From Levilactobacillus brevis ATCC 14869 = DSM 20054 (lineage in GTDB: Bacteria > Bacillota > Bacilli > Lactobacillales > Lactobacillaceae): DNA of 51,582 bases. Shown here in pieces: positions 9,287-19,191 of the stretch. The notes under the pieces were generated by a model that saw only the letters and a list, made by a program, of their open reading frames with translations, made no database searches and was not told where the DNA came from. A program made the translations under genes and the position numbers. Where the stretch lies: positions 95,592 through 147,173 of the forward strand of contig NZ_AZCP01000005.1 in NCBI RefSeq assembly GCF_001433855.1, in the 5' to 3' direction. Every line of letters starts with the position of its first letter. Within the stretch, counting starts at the first letter, position 1.

Positions 9287-10192
9287 ATGAGAAAAGTTAG
9301 AAAAGCCGTCATTCCAGCAGCTGGATTAGGAACCCGTTTTTTACCAGCCACGAAGGCTTTAGCTAAAGAAATGTTACCGATTGTTGATAAGCCAACTATC
9401 CAATTTATCGTGGAGGAAGCGCGCAAATCGGGAATTGAAGATATTGTGATTGTCGATGGGAAATCTAAGCGATCCATCGAAGACCATTTTGACTCCAATC
9501 CAGAATTGGAAGCTAATCTAGAAGCTAAGCACAAAGATGAAATGCTACGACAAGTTAAGGAAACGACTGGCATGAATCTATACTTTATCCGACAACCGTA
9601 CCCACGTGGGTTGGGGGATGCAGTATTGACGGCGAAGGCCTTTATTGGTGATGAACCATTTATCGTGATGTTAGGCGATGATATGACAGATAGCAAGGTG
9701 CCCTTAACCAAGCAATTGATTGATCGCTATGATCAAACGGGGGCTTCAACCTTGGCTGTGATGCGAGTTCCACATAAGGATACGGCGAAGTATGGAGTCA
9801 TTAATCCGTCTGAAGAAACGGCGCCAGGTTTGTACAACGTTACCAACTTTGTGGAAAAGCCAGAACCAGATGAAGCACCTAGTGATCTAGCCATTATTGG
9901 TCGTTACCTCTTTACGCCAGAAATCTTTGAAGCGTTGGAAAACACCCCAGTGGGCTTAGGCAATGAATTACAACTGACAGACGCCATTGATAACCTCAAT
10001 AAAACACAACGCGTGTTTGCCCACGAATATACAGGCAAACGGTTTGATGTCGGCAATAAGTTCGGCTGGATTCAGACCAATATTGCGTATGGTCTTCAAC
10101 ATCCAGAAACAAAAACGCAGTTACGCGAGTACATTAAGACCTTAGGCGCTCAGCTTGCCAAGGAAGATGAACAAACACCCAAGTCAAAATAG
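9287..10192 (+). CDS. galU: UTP-glucose-1-phosphate uridylyltransferase
   Basis: Forms UDP-glucose for teichoic acid glucosylation, glycolipids and galactose metabolism. The nucleotidyltransferase signature [18 protein letters not shown] is at about 11-28, [12 protein letters not shown] follows, and the metal-binding GDD is in MLGDDM. The UDP-glucose pyrophosphorylase end [15 protein letters not shown] is present. 301 residues is typical. Ribosome site GAGGAAGGA; 37 bases after gpsA. Confidence 0.96.
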   Translation: MRKVRKAVIPAAGLGTRFLPATKALAKEMLPIVDKPTIQFIVEEARKSGIEDIVIVDGKSKRSIEDHFDSNPELEANLEAKHKDEMLRQVKETTGMNLYFIRQPYPRGLGDAVLTAKAFIGDEPFIVMLGDDMTDSKVPLTKQLIDRYDQTGASTLAVMRVPHKDTAKYGVINPSEETAPGLYNVTNFVEKPEPDEAPSDLAIIGRYLFTPEIFEALENTPVGLGNELQLTDAIDNLNKTQRVFAHEYTGKRFDVGNKFGWIQTNIAYGLQHPETKTQLREYIKTLGAQLAKEDEQTPKSK

Positions 10193-10193
10193 G

Positions 10194-10232
10194 TGACAAA
10201 CTTACTTTTTACTAGTAAAGTGTCAGTATTAT
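10194..10232 (+). promoter_or_regulatory. Inverted repeat and possible -10 before trxB
   Basis: TGACA at 10194 and TGTCA at 10221 end an imperfect inverted repeat whose inner arms are ACTTACT and AGTAAAG. TATTAT at 10227-10232 could be a -10, but no well-spaced -35 accompanies it. Without a T-run it is not an obvious terminator; an operator for a trxB promoter is a guess. Confidence 0.35.
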
Positions 10233-10263
10233 CACAGCACAAGAGTGGAAGGGAGCGTTAACC

Positions 10264-11205
10264 TTGAAAAGTTACGATGTTATTGTCATTGGTGCCGGAC
10301 CAGGCGGCATGACGGGGGCGTTATACGCTTCACGGGCTAATTTATCGGTATTAATGCTAGATCGTGGGATTTATGGCGGTCAAATGAACAATACGGCAGC
10401 GATTGAAAACTATCCTGGATTCAAGTCAGTCTTAGGGCCGGATTTGGCTAAGGATATGTATGAAGGTTCGACCCAATTTGGTGCCGAGTACGCTTATGGT
10501 AGCGTGACGGCGATTGAGGATCATGGTGATCATAAGATCGTTAAAACCGATGATGGTGATTACGAGACTAAGGCCGTTATTGTGGCAACTGGTTCCGAAT
10601 ACAAGAAGCTAGGCGTGCCTGGGGAAGATAAATTTGGTGGCCGCGGTGTTTCTTACTGTGCGGTCTGCGACGGCGCGTTCTTTAAGAACCGTGAAGTGGT
10701 CGTCATTGGTGGCGGTGATTCGGCTGTTGAAGAAGGCTTATATTTAGCGGGTCTTGCTTCAAAGGTTACGATCATCCATCGGCGTGATCAATTGCGGGCA
10801 CAAAAGATCTTACAGGATCGGGCTTTTGCAAATGACAAGATCGAATTTGTTTGGAATACGAATGTCACTGAAATTTTGGGTGACGATATGAAGGTTACCG
10901 GTGTTGCCACTAAAAATAATCAAACCGGTGAAACGGGTGAGATTGCGGCTAGTGGGGTCTTCATTTACGTGGGAACCTTACCAATGACCGACGCCTTTAC
11001 TGATTTGGGCATTACCGACGATGCTGGTTGGATTAAAACCAATGATCATATGGCAACGGCGGTTCCCGGGATCTTTGCTATCGGTGACGTGCGACAAAAA
11101 GATTTGCGGCAGATCACCACGGCGGTTGGCGATGGTGGTATTGCCGGTCAAGCAGTCTTTAGCTACTTGGAAGATCTAAAGTCACAAGCAGCTTCAGCAC
11201 AATAA
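10264..11205 (+). CDS. trxB: Thioredoxin-disulfide reductase
   Basis: NADPH-dependent flavoenzyme that reduces thioredoxin. The FAD-binding GAGPGG is at about 11-16, the redox pair in CAVC at about 132-135, the NADPH-binding GGGDSAVEEG just after, and the C-terminal FAD segment FAIGDVRQKDLRQITTAVGDG. 313 residues is typical. It starts with TTG, supported by AAGGGAG eight bases upstream and by KSYDVIVIGAG as the expected N-terminus. It ends at a strong terminator, so it closes the cluster begun by hprK or has its own promoter. Confidence 0.96.
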   Translation: MKSYDVIVIGAGPGGMTGALYASRANLSVLMLDRGIYGGQMNNTAAIENYPGFKSVLGPDLAKDMYEGSTQFGAEYAYGSVTAIEDHGDHKIVKTDDGDYETKAVIVATGSEYKKLGVPGEDKFGGRGVSYCAVCDGAFFKNREVVVIGGGDSAVEEGLYLAGLASKVTIIHRRDQLRAQKILQDRAFANDKIEFVWNTNVTEILGDDMKVTGVATKNNQTGETGEIAASGVFIYVGTLPMTDAFTDLGITDDAGWIKTNDHMATAVPGIFAIGDVRQKDLRQITTAVGDGGIAGQAVFSYLEDLKSQAASAQ

Positions 11206-11215
11206 TGGTAAACTT

Positions 11216-11252
11216 AGCGGAGACAACCTTAACCGGTGTTTCCGCTTTTTTT
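11216..11252 (+). terminator. Intrinsic terminator after trxB
   Basis: AGCGGAGACA pairs with TGTTTCCGCT (one G-U) around a loop of about 11 bases, followed by seven T. Confidence 0.9.
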
Positions 11253-11298
11253 GCGGTCGTGGAGACACAAATAATAATCAAAAGGGAGTGGCGGGTTT

Positions 11299-11940
11299 AT
11301 GGGAATGAATCAGTTCTTACAGAGTTTAAGTGATCTAGAAACGATTGATCGAGCACCGGGATATTTCAAGTTTGAGCAACATTCAGTTGCAGCGCATTCG
11401 TTTAAAGTGGCCGAAGTAGCCCAATTCTTGGCCGACGTTGAAGAACAGGCTGGGCATACAGTTAATTGGCGATTAGTCTATGAAAAGGCCTTGAATCATG
11501 ATTACACGGAACGCTTTATCGGCGATATTAAGACGCCAGTGAAGTACGCAACTCCGGAGCTCCGAAAAATGTTGGCTGATGTTGAGGATTCGCTGACAGC
11601 TAACTTCATTCAAAATGAAATTCCGTCCCAGTTTCAGGCGGCTTATACGCGGCGGTTGGGGGAAGGCAAAGACGAAACTTTGGAAGGACAGATCTTATCC
11701 GTTGCTGATAAAGTGGATTTGCTTTATGAATCGTTTGGCGAAATTCAAAAGGGTAATCCGGAACCCGTTTTTACAGAAATCTATCGGGAAAGTTTGACCA
11801 CGATTTTGAAGTTTAAGCAGTTAGCCTGTGTCCAATATTTCTTAGCGGAAGTCTTACCAGAAATGTTGGCCGCTGATTTCAGTGACCGGCAGAAGCTGGC
11901 ACAACTGACTAACCAACTTTTGGAGGAGCCATCTAAATGA
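11299..11940 (+). CDS. HD domain protein, YfbR-like 5'-nucleotidase
   Basis: 213 residues with an HD-type metal phosphohydrolase pattern: FEQHSVAAHSFKVAEVAQFLA supplies the first histidines, NHDYTER the HD pair, and SVADKVDLLYESFGEI the distal aspartate. The layout matches YfbR-like deoxynucleoside 5'-monophosphatases, an inference from motif order; the substrate is unknown. The ATG at 11299 follows AAAGGGAG; ATG at 11305 is an alternative. It overlaps the next gene by four bases (ATGA). Confidence 0.8.
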   Translation: MGMNQFLQSLSDLETIDRAPGYFKFEQHSVAAHSFKVAEVAQFLADVEEQAGHTVNWRLVYEKALNHDYTERFIGDIKTPVKYATPELRKMLADVEDSLTANFIQNEIPSQFQAAYTRRLGEGKDETLEGQILSVADKVDLLYESFGEIQKGNPEPVFTEIYRESLTTILKFKQLACVQYFLAEVLPEMLAADFSDRQKLAQLTNQLLEEPSK

Positions 11941-12461
11941 AATTAGCAGAAGTGTGGAATCAACATCTGACTACAGGAACGGTGCGGCCATTAACTCATG
12001 ACGATGATGAGTTGATTTATCAGTTTCAGGCTAGTCATCCAGCGTATTTTGCGCATTTTCAAGATCATCCGGTGACACGGCAAGAGGCCATTCAAGATGT
12101 AACGGATGTGCCGTTGAACGCAACAGTTGATCAAAAGGCCTATTTGGGGATTTTTAAAGATCAGCAACTGATTGTTTTAGTTGATTTAATTATTGATTAC
12201 CCGCTACCAAGTTTGGTGTGGGTTGGGATGTGGTTACCGGCAAAGGGCGTGTCATCCGTAGAATTAGCTAGCTATTATCAGAGCTTAGTAACCACGTTAA
12301 AAACAGCCGGTGCGGTACAATTGCAACTAAGTAATTTCATGGGCGATCGGCAAATGAAACAATTCTGGGAAGATCAGGGATTAGTAGCGGTACAAACGAC
12401 AACGGTGACTAAGGGAAGCCGGGCCGCTAATGTAACGATCTATCAGGATAAGTTTCGGTAA
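11937..12461 (+). CDS. GNAT-like N-acetyltransferase family protein (weak)
   Basis: A 174-residue protein starting within the stop of the HD gene (ATGA), hence coupled to it. VRPLTHDDDELIYQFQASHPAYFAHF at the N-terminus and a central strand region (KAYLGIFKDQQLIVLVDLIIDYP) resemble the first half of the GNAT fold; FWEDQGLVAVQTTTV looks like the usual family ending. The acetyl-CoA loop Q/RxxGxG/A is not clearly present, so the enzyme class is tentative and the substrate unknown. Confidence 0.6.
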   Translation: MKLAEVWNQHLTTGTVRPLTHDDDELIYQFQASHPAYFAHFQDHPVTRQEAIQDVTDVPLNATVDQKAYLGIFKDQQLIVLVDLIIDYPLPSLVWVGMWLPAKGVSSVELASYYQSLVTTLKTAGAVQLQLSNFMGDRQMKQFWEDQGLVAVQTTTVTKGSRAANVTIYQDKFR

Positions 12462-12473
12462 CGGACCGGCAAA

Positions 12474-12503
12474 CTGGCGAAAGTATGTTCGGTATGGTAG
12501 AAT
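12474..12503 (+). promoter_or_regulatory. uvrBA promoter with LexA/DinR-type SOS box
   Basis: CGAAAGTATGTTCG at 12478-12491 agrees with the Gram-positive SOS box CGAACRNRYGTTYC at 12 of 14 positions. It lies between a weak -35 (CTGGCG at 12474) and a -10 TAGAAT at 12498-12503. LexA repression of uvrBA is well known in Firmicutes; binding at this site is inferred. Confidence 0.75.
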
Positions 12504-12513
12504 ATTTGAGCAC

Positions 12514-12542
12514 GATGGGAAACGAGCCGTTTCCCATCTTTT
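12514..12542 (+). terminator. Terminator-like hairpin in the uvrB leader
   Basis: GATGGGAAAC and GTTTCCCATC form a perfect 10-bp stem with a 5-base loop, followed by TTTT. It lies downstream of the uvrB -10 element, so it may end read-through from the upstream gene and also affect the first bases of the uvrB transcript. Confidence 0.78.
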
Positions 12543-12577
12543 CTGATGAATAAAAATGGGTAAGGAGGTTACCAGTC

Positions 12578-14584
12578 ATGATCGATCGACAAACAGATCG
12601 GGCCTTTGATTTGGTCTCAAAATATCAACCTACCGGCGATCAACCGGAGGCAATTAATCAATTAACACACGGCATTGAGGCCGGTGAGAAGGCTCAGATT
12701 TTGCTGGGCGCCACTGGGACCGGGAAGACGTTCACGATTTCCAATGTCATTAAAAACGTGAATAAACCGACACTGGTGTTGTCACATAACAAAACGTTGG
12801 CCGGCCAATTATATGGAGAATTCAAGCAATTTTTCCCTAATAATGCGGTGGAATATTTTGTGAGTTATTACGATTATTATCAACCGGAGGCCTATGTGCC
12901 TTCTAGTGACACTTACATTGAAAAGGATTCGTCCATCAATGATGAGATTGATAAGTTACGGCATTCGGCAACGAGTTCACTCTTAGAACGGAATGATGTG
13001 ATCGTGGTGGCCTCCGTTTCCTCTATTTTTGGTTTAGGGGACCCTACCGAATATAAGAATCATGTGGTTTCATTACGGGTCGGTCAGGAGATTGAACGTG
13101 ATGCTTTGTTGCGTAAGCTCGTTAATATTCAATTTGAACGCAATGATTATGATTTCCAACGGGGCCGCTTCCGGGTTCACGGTGATGTTGTGGAAATTTT
13201 CCCAGCGTCGCGAGATGAGCGGGCGCTGCGAGTCGAGTTTTTTGGTGATGAGATTGATCGTATTCGGGAAGTCGATGCCCTGACTGGGGAAATTGTGGGT
13301 GACCGAGAACACGTGGCCATCTTCCCAGCAACCCACTTTATGACGAACGATGATATCATGGCCCAAGCAACGGCCGGGATTGAAGGCGAGCTAAAAGAGC
13401 GATTAGCTGAATTGGAAAATGACGGTAAATTACTGGAAGCACAGCGACTCAAACAGCGGACGACCTATGATCTTGAAATGATGCGCGAGATGGGTTACAC
13501 CAGTGGGATTGAAAATTATTCGCGCTGGATGGATGGTCGGCAAGCAGGCGAACCACCGTATACCTTATTAGACTTTTTCCCCAAGGATTTTCTCCTAGTG
13601 GTCGATGAATCACACGTTACTATGCCGCAAGTGCGGGGGATGTACAACGGGGACCGGGCACGGAAGCAACAATTAGTGGATTACGGATTTCGGTTGCCCA
13701 GTGCGTTAGACAATCGGCCGCTTAAGCTAAACGAAGTCGAACAGCACATCAATCAGGTTATTTACATGTCAGCGACTCCCGGACCGTACGAAGCCGAGCA
13801 AACGGATCACGTGGTGCAACAGATTATTCGACCGACTGGCTTGTTAGATCCGACGATTGATGTTCGACCGATTATGGGTCAAATGGATGATCTAGTCGGC
13901 GAGATTAATCAGCGGATTGAGAAGAATGAGCGCACGTTTGTCACGACCTTAACGAAAAAAATGGCCGAAGATTTGACGGATTATCTCAAGGATCTGGGTA
14001 TCAAAGTGGCTTATTTACATTCGGACATTAAGACACTCGAACGGACCGAGATCATGCGGGATTTACGGCTGGGTAAATATGATGTGCTAGTCGGGATTAA
14101 TCTTTTGCGTGAAGGGATTGATATTCCCGAAGTCTCACTAGTTGCCATCTTAGATGCTGACAAGGAAGGCTTTTTGCGTAATGAACGGTCGTTGATTCAA
14201 ACGATTGGTCGAGCGGCCCGAAACTCACACGGATCGGTGATTATGTATGCTGATTCAGTTACGGATTCCATGCAAGCTGCGATGGATGAGACGGCTCGAC
14301 GGCGACAGATTCAAATCGCTTATAACAAAGAACATGGGATTACGCCAACGACCATCATCAAGCCAATTCGGGACCTCATTGCCGTTTCAAAGAAGAACGA
14401 CAATGCGGGTGAAAAGGATGATTTCGTAGCGAGTGACTTTGAAGATATGACCAAGGAAGATCAAGAAAAGTTGATTGCTCGGCTTGAAGATGAGATGCGT
14501 GCAGCGGCTAAGAAATTGGACTTTGAACAGGCGGCCTCATTGCGCGATACCATTATGGATATGAAGACTGAGATTGGTGATTAG
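12578..14584 (+). CDS. uvrB: Excinuclease ABC subunit B
   Basis: Damage-verifying helicase-like subunit of nucleotide excision repair. Walker A GATGTGKT is at about 44-51; the beta-hairpin segment [21 protein letters not shown] at about 96 onward, the DESH box in [20 protein letters not shown], and the motif VI segment QTIGRAARN are all present. The C-terminal UVR motif (about 627-662, [21 protein letters not shown]) binds UvrC. 668 residues is normal. Ribosome site AAGGAGG. Forms an operon with uvrA 20 bases downstream under the SOS-type promoter. Confidence 0.97.
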   Translation: MIDRQTDRAFDLVSKYQPTGDQPEAINQLTHGIEAGEKAQILLGATGTGKTFTISNVIKNVNKPTLVLSHNKTLAGQLYGEFKQFFPNNAVEYFVSYYDYYQPEAYVPSSDTYIEKDSSINDEIDKLRHSATSSLLERNDVIVVASVSSIFGLGDPTEYKNHVVSLRVGQEIERDALLRKLVNIQFERNDYDFQRGRFRVHGDVVEIFPASRDERALRVEFFGDEIDRIREVDALTGEIVGDREHVAIFPATHFMTNDDIMAQATAGIEGELKERLAELENDGKLLEAQRLKQRTTYDLEMMREMGYTSGIENYSRWMDGRQAGEPPYTLLDFFPKDFLLVVDESHVTMPQVRGMYNGDRARKQQLVDYGFRLPSALDNRPLKLNEVEQHINQVIYMSATPGPYEAEQTDHVVQQIIRPTGLLDPTIDVRPIMGQMDDLVGEINQRIEKNERTFVTTLTKKMAEDLTDYLKDLGIKVAYLHSDIKTLERTEIMRDLRLGKYDVLVGINLLREGIDIPEVSLVAILDADKEGFLRNERSLIQTIGRAARNSHGSVIMYADSVTDSMQAAMDETARRRQIQIAYNKEHGITPTTIIKPIRDLIAVSKKNDNAGEKDDFVASDFEDMTKEDQEKLIARLEDEMRAAAKKLDFEQAASLRDTIMDMKTEIGD

Positions 14585-14603
14585 TGAGTAAGGAGACGAC
14601 AAT

Positions 14604-17459
14604 TTGTTAAACGATAAGATCGTGATTCACGGGGCCCGCGCCCATAACTTAAAAGATATCGATGTGACGATTCCTAAGAATAAGCTAGTGGTGATTAGTG
14701 GCTTATCCGGTTCTGGCAAAAGTTCGTTGGCATTTGATACCCTATATGCGGAAGGACAACGGCGCTATGTCGAAAGTCTGTCCTCCTATGCACGTCAATT
14801 CTTGGGTCAGATGGATAAACCAGACGTGGATTCTATCGATGGATTGAGTCCAGCAATCTCGATTGACCAAAAAACCACGTCTAAGAACCCGCGCTCAACC
14901 GTGGGAACGGTGACTGAAATTAATGATTATTTGCGTTTACTTTGGGCCCGGGTCGGGACACCCATCTGTCCCAATGATGGCACTGAGATTACTAGCCAAA
15001 GTGTTGAGCAGATGGTGGACCAAGTCTTGGCGCTACCAGAGCGAACTAAACTGCAAGTATTATCACCAATCGTGCGTGCTAAAAAGGGACAACATAAAAA
15101 GATTTTTGAGAAGATTCAACGAGAAGGTTTTGTGCGGGTTTGCGTCGATGGGGAAACCATGGATTTGGACTCAGTGCCAGAGCTTAATAAGAACCAAAGT
15201 CACGATATCGCTATTGTGATTGATCGGGTTGTCGTCAAGTCAGGGATTCGCTCACGGCTATTTGATTCATTTGAGGCGGCATTGCGGCTAAGTGGTGGTT
15301 ATGCGATCGCAGATTTAATTGATGGCGAACCAATGATCTTTTCGGAACACTACGCTTGTCCCGTCTGTGGTTTTACCGTGGGTGAGTTAGAACCCCGATT
15401 ATTTTCATTTAACGCACCATTTGGCGCCTGTCCCGACTGTGACGGACTGGGGGTTAAGTTGGAAGTTGACTTAGACCTAGTGGTGCCTGATAAGACGAAG
15501 ACCTTGCGTGAAGGGGCCTTAGAGCCGTGGAATCCAATTAGCTCACAATATTACCCAGCACTGTTAGAGCAGGCTTGTACGGCGTTTAACGTTGACATGG
15601 ATACGCCATTTGAAGAACTTTCTAAAAACGATCAAGCTTTGGTCTTGTATGGCTCACAAGGTAAGGAATTTCATTTTCATTATGAAAATGATTTCGGTGG
15701 TGTTCGGGATGTGGATGTAGCTTTTGAAGGGGTTATTCCGAACATTGATCGGCGTTATCACGAAACCAATAGTGATTTTACCCGCGATGTGATGCGTAAG
15801 TATATGACAGAACTGACCTGTCAAACCTGCCATGGTTATCGGTTGAATCGTCAAGCATTGAGTGTCAAGATTAATCATCAACACATTGGGGAAGTCTCCA
15901 ACTTGCCAGTTGATAAGGAGTTGGGCTTCTTTAAGGAACTGAGCTTTGGTGAACAAGACCAAGTGATTGCCCAACCGATTTTAAAAGAAATTAAGGATCG
16001 CTTGACCTTCCTGCGTAACGTTGGGCTGGACTACCTGACATTGAGTCGGTCAGCCCGAACCTTGTCTGGGGGTGAAGCCCAGCGAATTCGCTTGGCTACT
16101 CAAATCGGGTCGAATCTTTCTGGTGTGCTGTATATTTTAGATGAACCGTCTATCGGTCTTCATCAGCGCGATAACGATCGGTTAATTGCTTCTCTAAAAC
16201 AGATGCGTGATCTCGGCAATACGTTGATTGTGGTGGAGCATGATGAGGACACCATGCGCGCTGCCGATTATATTGTGGATATTGGCCCGGGGGCTGGTGA
16301 GAATGGTGGTCACGTCATGGCTGCCGGAACACCGAAGCAAGTCATGCGGTCACGTAAGTCACTGACTGGGCAGTATTTGTCGGGTAAGCAGTATATTCCA
16401 GTCCCGTTAGAACGACGTACGGGTAATGGCAAAAGCATTCGGATCACTGGGGCTGCTGAAAATAACCTCAAAGACATCACGGTTGATTTTCCATTGGGCG
16501 AGTTTGTTGTGGTGACGGGGGTTTCTGGTTCTGGGAAATCAACGCTGGTTAATACGATTTTGAAACGGGCACTAGCGCAAAAGCTTAACAATAACTCGGA
16601 AAAGCCCGGAAAGTTCAAGAGTATCGCCGGGGTAAAGAATATTGAACGACTGGTCGATATTGACCAGAGTCCAATTGGGCGGACACCACGGAGTAATCCA
16701 GCCACCTATACCGGTGTTTTTGATGATGTCCGGACACTCTTTGCTCAAACTAACGATGCCAAGTTGCGGGGTTATCAAAAGGGACGGTTCAGCTTTAACA
16801 CTAAGGGCGGCCGGTGTGAGGCCTGTCATGGTGATGGTATTTTAAAGATTGAAATGAACTTTTTACCAGATGTTTATGTCCCCTGTGAGGTTTGTCATGG
16901 AACCCGGTACAATTCTGAAACGTTGGAAGTTGAATACAAAGGGAAGAACATCGCTGATGTCTTGGATATGACTGTCAGTGAGGCGCTTCAATTCTTTGAA
17001 GCAATCCCTAAGATTACGCGTAAGTTGCAAACCATCCAAGACGTTGGCTTAGGTTATGTAAAATTAGGTCAGCCAGCGACAACATTATCTGGTGGCGAAG
17101 CCCAACGGATGAAATTAGCGTCAGAATTGCACAAGCAACAAAACGGGAAAAACTTCTATATCCTAGATGAACCAACCACCGGGTTACATGCGGATGATAT
17201 TAAACGTCTGCTGGTGGTCTTGCATCGACTCGTTGATAAAGGTAATACGGTACTAGTCATTGAACACAATCTCGATGTCGTTAAAACCGCAGACCATTTG
17301 ATTGATTTAGGACCAGAGGGTGGCGAAGCTGGGGGCAATATTGTGGCAACAGGTACCCCAGAGGAATTAGCACAAGTCACAAATAGTTATACTGGTCAGT
17401 ATTTGAAGCCAGTCTTAGAACGAGACCGGCAACGGACAGAAGCAGATCAGCAAGCATAG
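14604..17459 (+). CDS. uvrA: Excinuclease ABC subunit A
   Basis: Damage-recognising ATPase with two ABC modules. The first Walker [10 protein letters not shown] is at about 33-41 and the second GVSGSGKST is in the C-terminal half; both signatures (LSGGEAQRI and LSGGEAQRM) are intact. Two zinc modules are visible, CPVCGF...CPDCDG and CEACHGDG...CEVCHGTRY. 951 residues is typical. The start is TTG, with AAGGAG eight bases upstream and [15 protein letters not shown] as the conserved N-terminus. Confidence 0.97.
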   Translation: MLNDKIVIHGARAHNLKDIDVTIPKNKLVVISGLSGSGKSSLAFDTLYAEGQRRYVESLSSYARQFLGQMDKPDVDSIDGLSPAISIDQKTTSKNPRSTVGTVTEINDYLRLLWARVGTPICPNDGTEITSQSVEQMVDQVLALPERTKLQVLSPIVRAKKGQHKKIFEKIQREGFVRVCVDGETMDLDSVPELNKNQSHDIAIVIDRVVVKSGIRSRLFDSFEAALRLSGGYAIADLIDGEPMIFSEHYACPVCGFTVGELEPRLFSFNAPFGACPDCDGLGVKLEVDLDLVVPDKTKTLREGALEPWNPISSQYYPALLEQACTAFNVDMDTPFEELSKNDQALVLYGSQGKEFHFHYENDFGGVRDVDVAFEGVIPNIDRRYHETNSDFTRDVMRKYMTELTCQTCHGYRLNRQALSVKINHQHIGEVSNLPVDKELGFFKELSFGEQDQVIAQPILKEIKDRLTFLRNVGLDYLTLSRSARTLSGGEAQRIRLATQIGSNLSGVLYILDEPSIGLHQRDNDRLIASLKQMRDLGNTLIVVEHDEDTMRAADYIVDIGPGAGENGGHVMAAGTPKQVMRSRKSLTGQYLSGKQYIPVPLERRTGNGKSIRITGAAENNLKDITVDFPLGEFVVVTGVSGSGKSTLVNTILKRALAQKLNNNSEKPGKFKSIAGVKNIERLVDIDQSPIGRTPRSNPATYTGVFDDVRTLFAQTNDAKLRGYQKGRFSFNTKGGRCEACHGDGILKIEMNFLPDVYVPCEVCHGTRYNSETLEVEYKGKNIADVLDMTVSEALQFFEAIPKITRKLQTIQDVGLGYVKLGQPATTLSGGEAQRMKLASELHKQQNGKNFYILDEPTTGLHADDIKRLLVVLHRLVDKGNTVLVIEHNLDVVKTADHLIDLGPEGGEAGGNIVATGTPEELAQVTNSYTGQYLKPVLERDRQRTEADQQA

Positions 17460-17473
17460 ATTGTTAAAGATGG

Positions 17474-17501
17474 GGCCGTGGCGAGAGTCATGGCCTTTTT
17501 T
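17474..17501 (+). terminator. Intrinsic terminator after uvrA
   Basis: GGCCGTG and CATGGCC pair around an 8-base loop, followed by six T. Confidence 0.87.
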
Positions 17502-17536
17502 AGGTCTACTTGGTCGGGCTAGTAGTCCTGCCCCCC

Positions 17537-17594
17537 TTGTGAGAACTGGAAAAAACCAGTACAATAGTTGAAAACCGGTCGTCATGTGACCGGT
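17537..17594 (+). promoter_or_regulatory. Promoter of the DUF308 gene with two inverted repeats
   Basis: TTGTGA (17537), a 17-bp spacer and TACAAT (17560-17565) form a good sigma-A promoter. ACTGG-N6-CCAGT fills the end of the spacer (17545-17560), and ACCGGTC-N7-GACCGGT lies in the early leader (17574-17594). Both repeats look like operator sites, but no known regulator could be matched. Confidence 0.65.
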
Positions 17595-17614
17595 GTTGTG
17601 AGGAGATGCAGACG

Positions 17615-18160
17615 ATGTTTAATATGAATCGGTCCCGTTGGGGCTTTGACTGGGGAGAATTTATCCTCGGTATCTTATTTATTGTGGCTGCCGGTGGCCT
17701 CTTACGATCCCCTAAGATTGGATTGACAAGTTTAGCCATTATCTTTGCTGTGATGGCTTTGTTGAGTGGTTTGACCACGATCGCCGGATATAAAAAACTG
17801 CGAGATGTAACGGGGTTCCGGGCTAACTTCGCGTTAGTCTTAGGTATTCTGGATATTTTAATTGCAGTCGTTTTCTTCTTTGATATGAATAGCGCAATCG
17901 TAACGTTAGGCTACTTGTTTGCGCTGTGGTTTATCTTTGATTCTATTGAACGACTATTGGTTGCCAGTCATTTACGAGATTTCGGTGGCGGATTCTTCTG
18001 GTTATCAGTGATTCTAGATGTCATCAGCCTGATCTTAGGGATTATGTTGTTTATCCATCCCGTGATTGCGGCGCTATCTTTAAACTGGTTGATTGCCATG
18101 TTCTTTATTGTCTTTGGAATTAATGCGATCTGGATTGCGATTGCCCGGAGTCGCTCCTAA
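17615..18160 (+). CDS. HdeD-like DUF308 membrane protein
   Basis: About 181 residues with six hydrophobic helices arranged as repeated helix pairs, as in the HdeD/DUF308 family (GEFILGILFIVAAGGLL; NFALVLGILDILIAVVFF; SLILGIMLFIHPVIAAL). HdeD is an acid-resistance membrane protein in enterobacteria; the role in Gram-positives is not established. AGGAG touches the first ATG (17606), so the ATG at 17615 (MFNMNR), nine bases after the ribosome site, is the better start. Single-gene unit between two terminators. Confidence 0.82.
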   Translation: MFNMNRSRWGFDWGEFILGILFIVAAGGLLRSPKIGLTSLAIIFAVMALLSGLTTIAGYKKLRDVTGFRANFALVLGILDILIAVVFFFDMNSAIVTLGYLFALWFIFDSIERLLVASHLRDFGGGFFWLSVILDVISLILGIMLFIHPVIAALSLNWLIAMFFIVFGINAIWIAIARSRS

Positions 18161-18163
18161 ATT

Positions 18164-18208
18164 AAAACGCTATGGTGTGTGCTTGTTAGCGCATCATAGC
18201 GTTTTTTT
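18164..18208 (+). terminator. Intrinsic terminator after the DUF308 gene
   Basis: AAAACGCTATGGTG pairs with CATCATAGCGTTTT (one G-U) around a 14-base loop and continues into a run of seven T. Confidence 0.9.
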
Positions 18209-18261
18209 GTGGAAAAATTCAGTAGATTTAAGGGAATCGTTAGGAAAAGACACGCCCGGTG

Positions 18262-18270
18262 TGCTATACT
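18262..18270 (+). promoter_or_regulatory. Extended -10 promoter of rapZ-yvcK-whiA
   Basis: TGCTATACT is an extended -10 element 36 bases before the rapZ start; no convincing -35 hexamer is found at 17 bp. Confidence 0.55.
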
Positions 18271-18306
18271 GCATAAAGATTGTTTTCAAAAAGGAGCGGA
18301 AGTGCC

Positions 18307-19191
18307 ATGACTGAGGATATTCGCCTGGTGATCATCACTGGGATGAGTGGGGCGGGGAAAACCGTTGCCATGCAAAGCTTCGAAGATTTAGGTTACTTTT
18401 GTATCGATAACATGCCGCCTTCGCTATTACCGAAGTTTTGGGATTTAGTCCGTGAATCCGGTAAATTAAGTAAAATTGCTTTGGTGATCGATTTGCGGTC
18501 ACGGGCATTTTATGATGAGATCGTGCGGATGTTAAACGACGTGGCGGTTCACGGAACCATGAATGCGCAGGTCTTGTTCCTAGATGCTTCCGATGCTGAA
18601 TTGGTTTCGCGCTACAAAGAAACACGGCGTTCCCATCCATTGGCACGAAATGGCCGGGTCCTTGAAGGTATTTCGCGTGAACGAGAACTCTTAGCGCCAA
18701 TTCGCCAAGCTGCTCAGTTGGTGATTGATACCACGAAGTTAAGCCCGCGAAAGCTCCGCGAAGAAATTTTCCATAATTACGAAACAGAAACAACCCAAGC
18801 CTTTCATATTGAATTGATGTCATTTGGCTTTAAATATGGATTACCTATTGATGCCGATATTGTCATGGACGTGCGGTTCTTACCTAACCCGTATTATTTA
18901 CCGGAACTGCGGAATCAAACGGGAATGGATCAACCGGTCTATGACTATGTTATGAATCAACCACAAACGGAAGAGTTCTATCAACGCTTCTTGGGTCTGC
19001 TGACGACGATTGTTCCTGGATACAAGCAAGAGGGAAAATCCAGCTTAACCATTGCAATTGGATGTACGGGTGGTCAACACCGATCAGTTGCGTTAACGCA
19101 ACGATTGGGGCAAGCCCTTGGTAACACCTACCCGGTGCACGTGACCCATCGGGATATTGAAAAGAGAAAGGAGTCCGCTAATCGCTCATGA
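18307..19191 (+). CDS. rapZ: RapZ/YvcJ nucleotide-binding protein
   Basis: P-loop protein of the RapZ family (YvcJ in Bacillus). Walker A GMSGAGKT is at about 12-19, [14 protein letters not shown] follows, and the C-terminal domain ends with [20 protein letters not shown]. In enterobacteria RapZ is an adaptor for RNase E acting on GlmZ; Gram-positives have neither partner, so the role here is unclear though it binds nucleotides. An upstream in-frame ATG at 18280 exists, but AAAAAGGAG fits the ATG at 18307 and gives the usual length (294). It overlaps yvcK by ATGA. Confidence 0.93.
   Translation: MTEDIRLVIITGMSGAGKTVAMQSFEDLGYFCIDNMPPSLLPKFWDLVRESGKLSKIALVIDLRSRAFYDEIVRMLNDVAVHGTMNAQVLFLDASDAELVSRYKETRRSHPLARNGRVLEGISRERELLAPIRQAAQLVIDTTKLSPRKLREEIFHNYETETTQAFHIELMSFGFKYGLPIDADIVMDVRFLPNPYYLPELRNQTGMDQPVYDYVMNQPQTEEFYQRFLGLLTTIVPGYKQEGKSSLTIAIGCTGGQHRSVALTQRLGQALGNTYPVHVTHRDIEKRKESANRS

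Noticed and set aside
9217-9711. 164-codon minus-strand open frame over galU
   Set aside because: Serine/isoleucine-rich shadow of the galU reading frame with no ribosome site.
16310-16829. Open frames on the minus strand within uvrA (131 and 85 residues)
   Set aside because: They are antisense to strongly conserved UvrA sequence, lack ribosome sites and resemble no family.
18335-18823. 162-codon minus-strand open frame over rapZ
   Set aside because: Antisense shadow of a conserved gene; composition is not protein-like.
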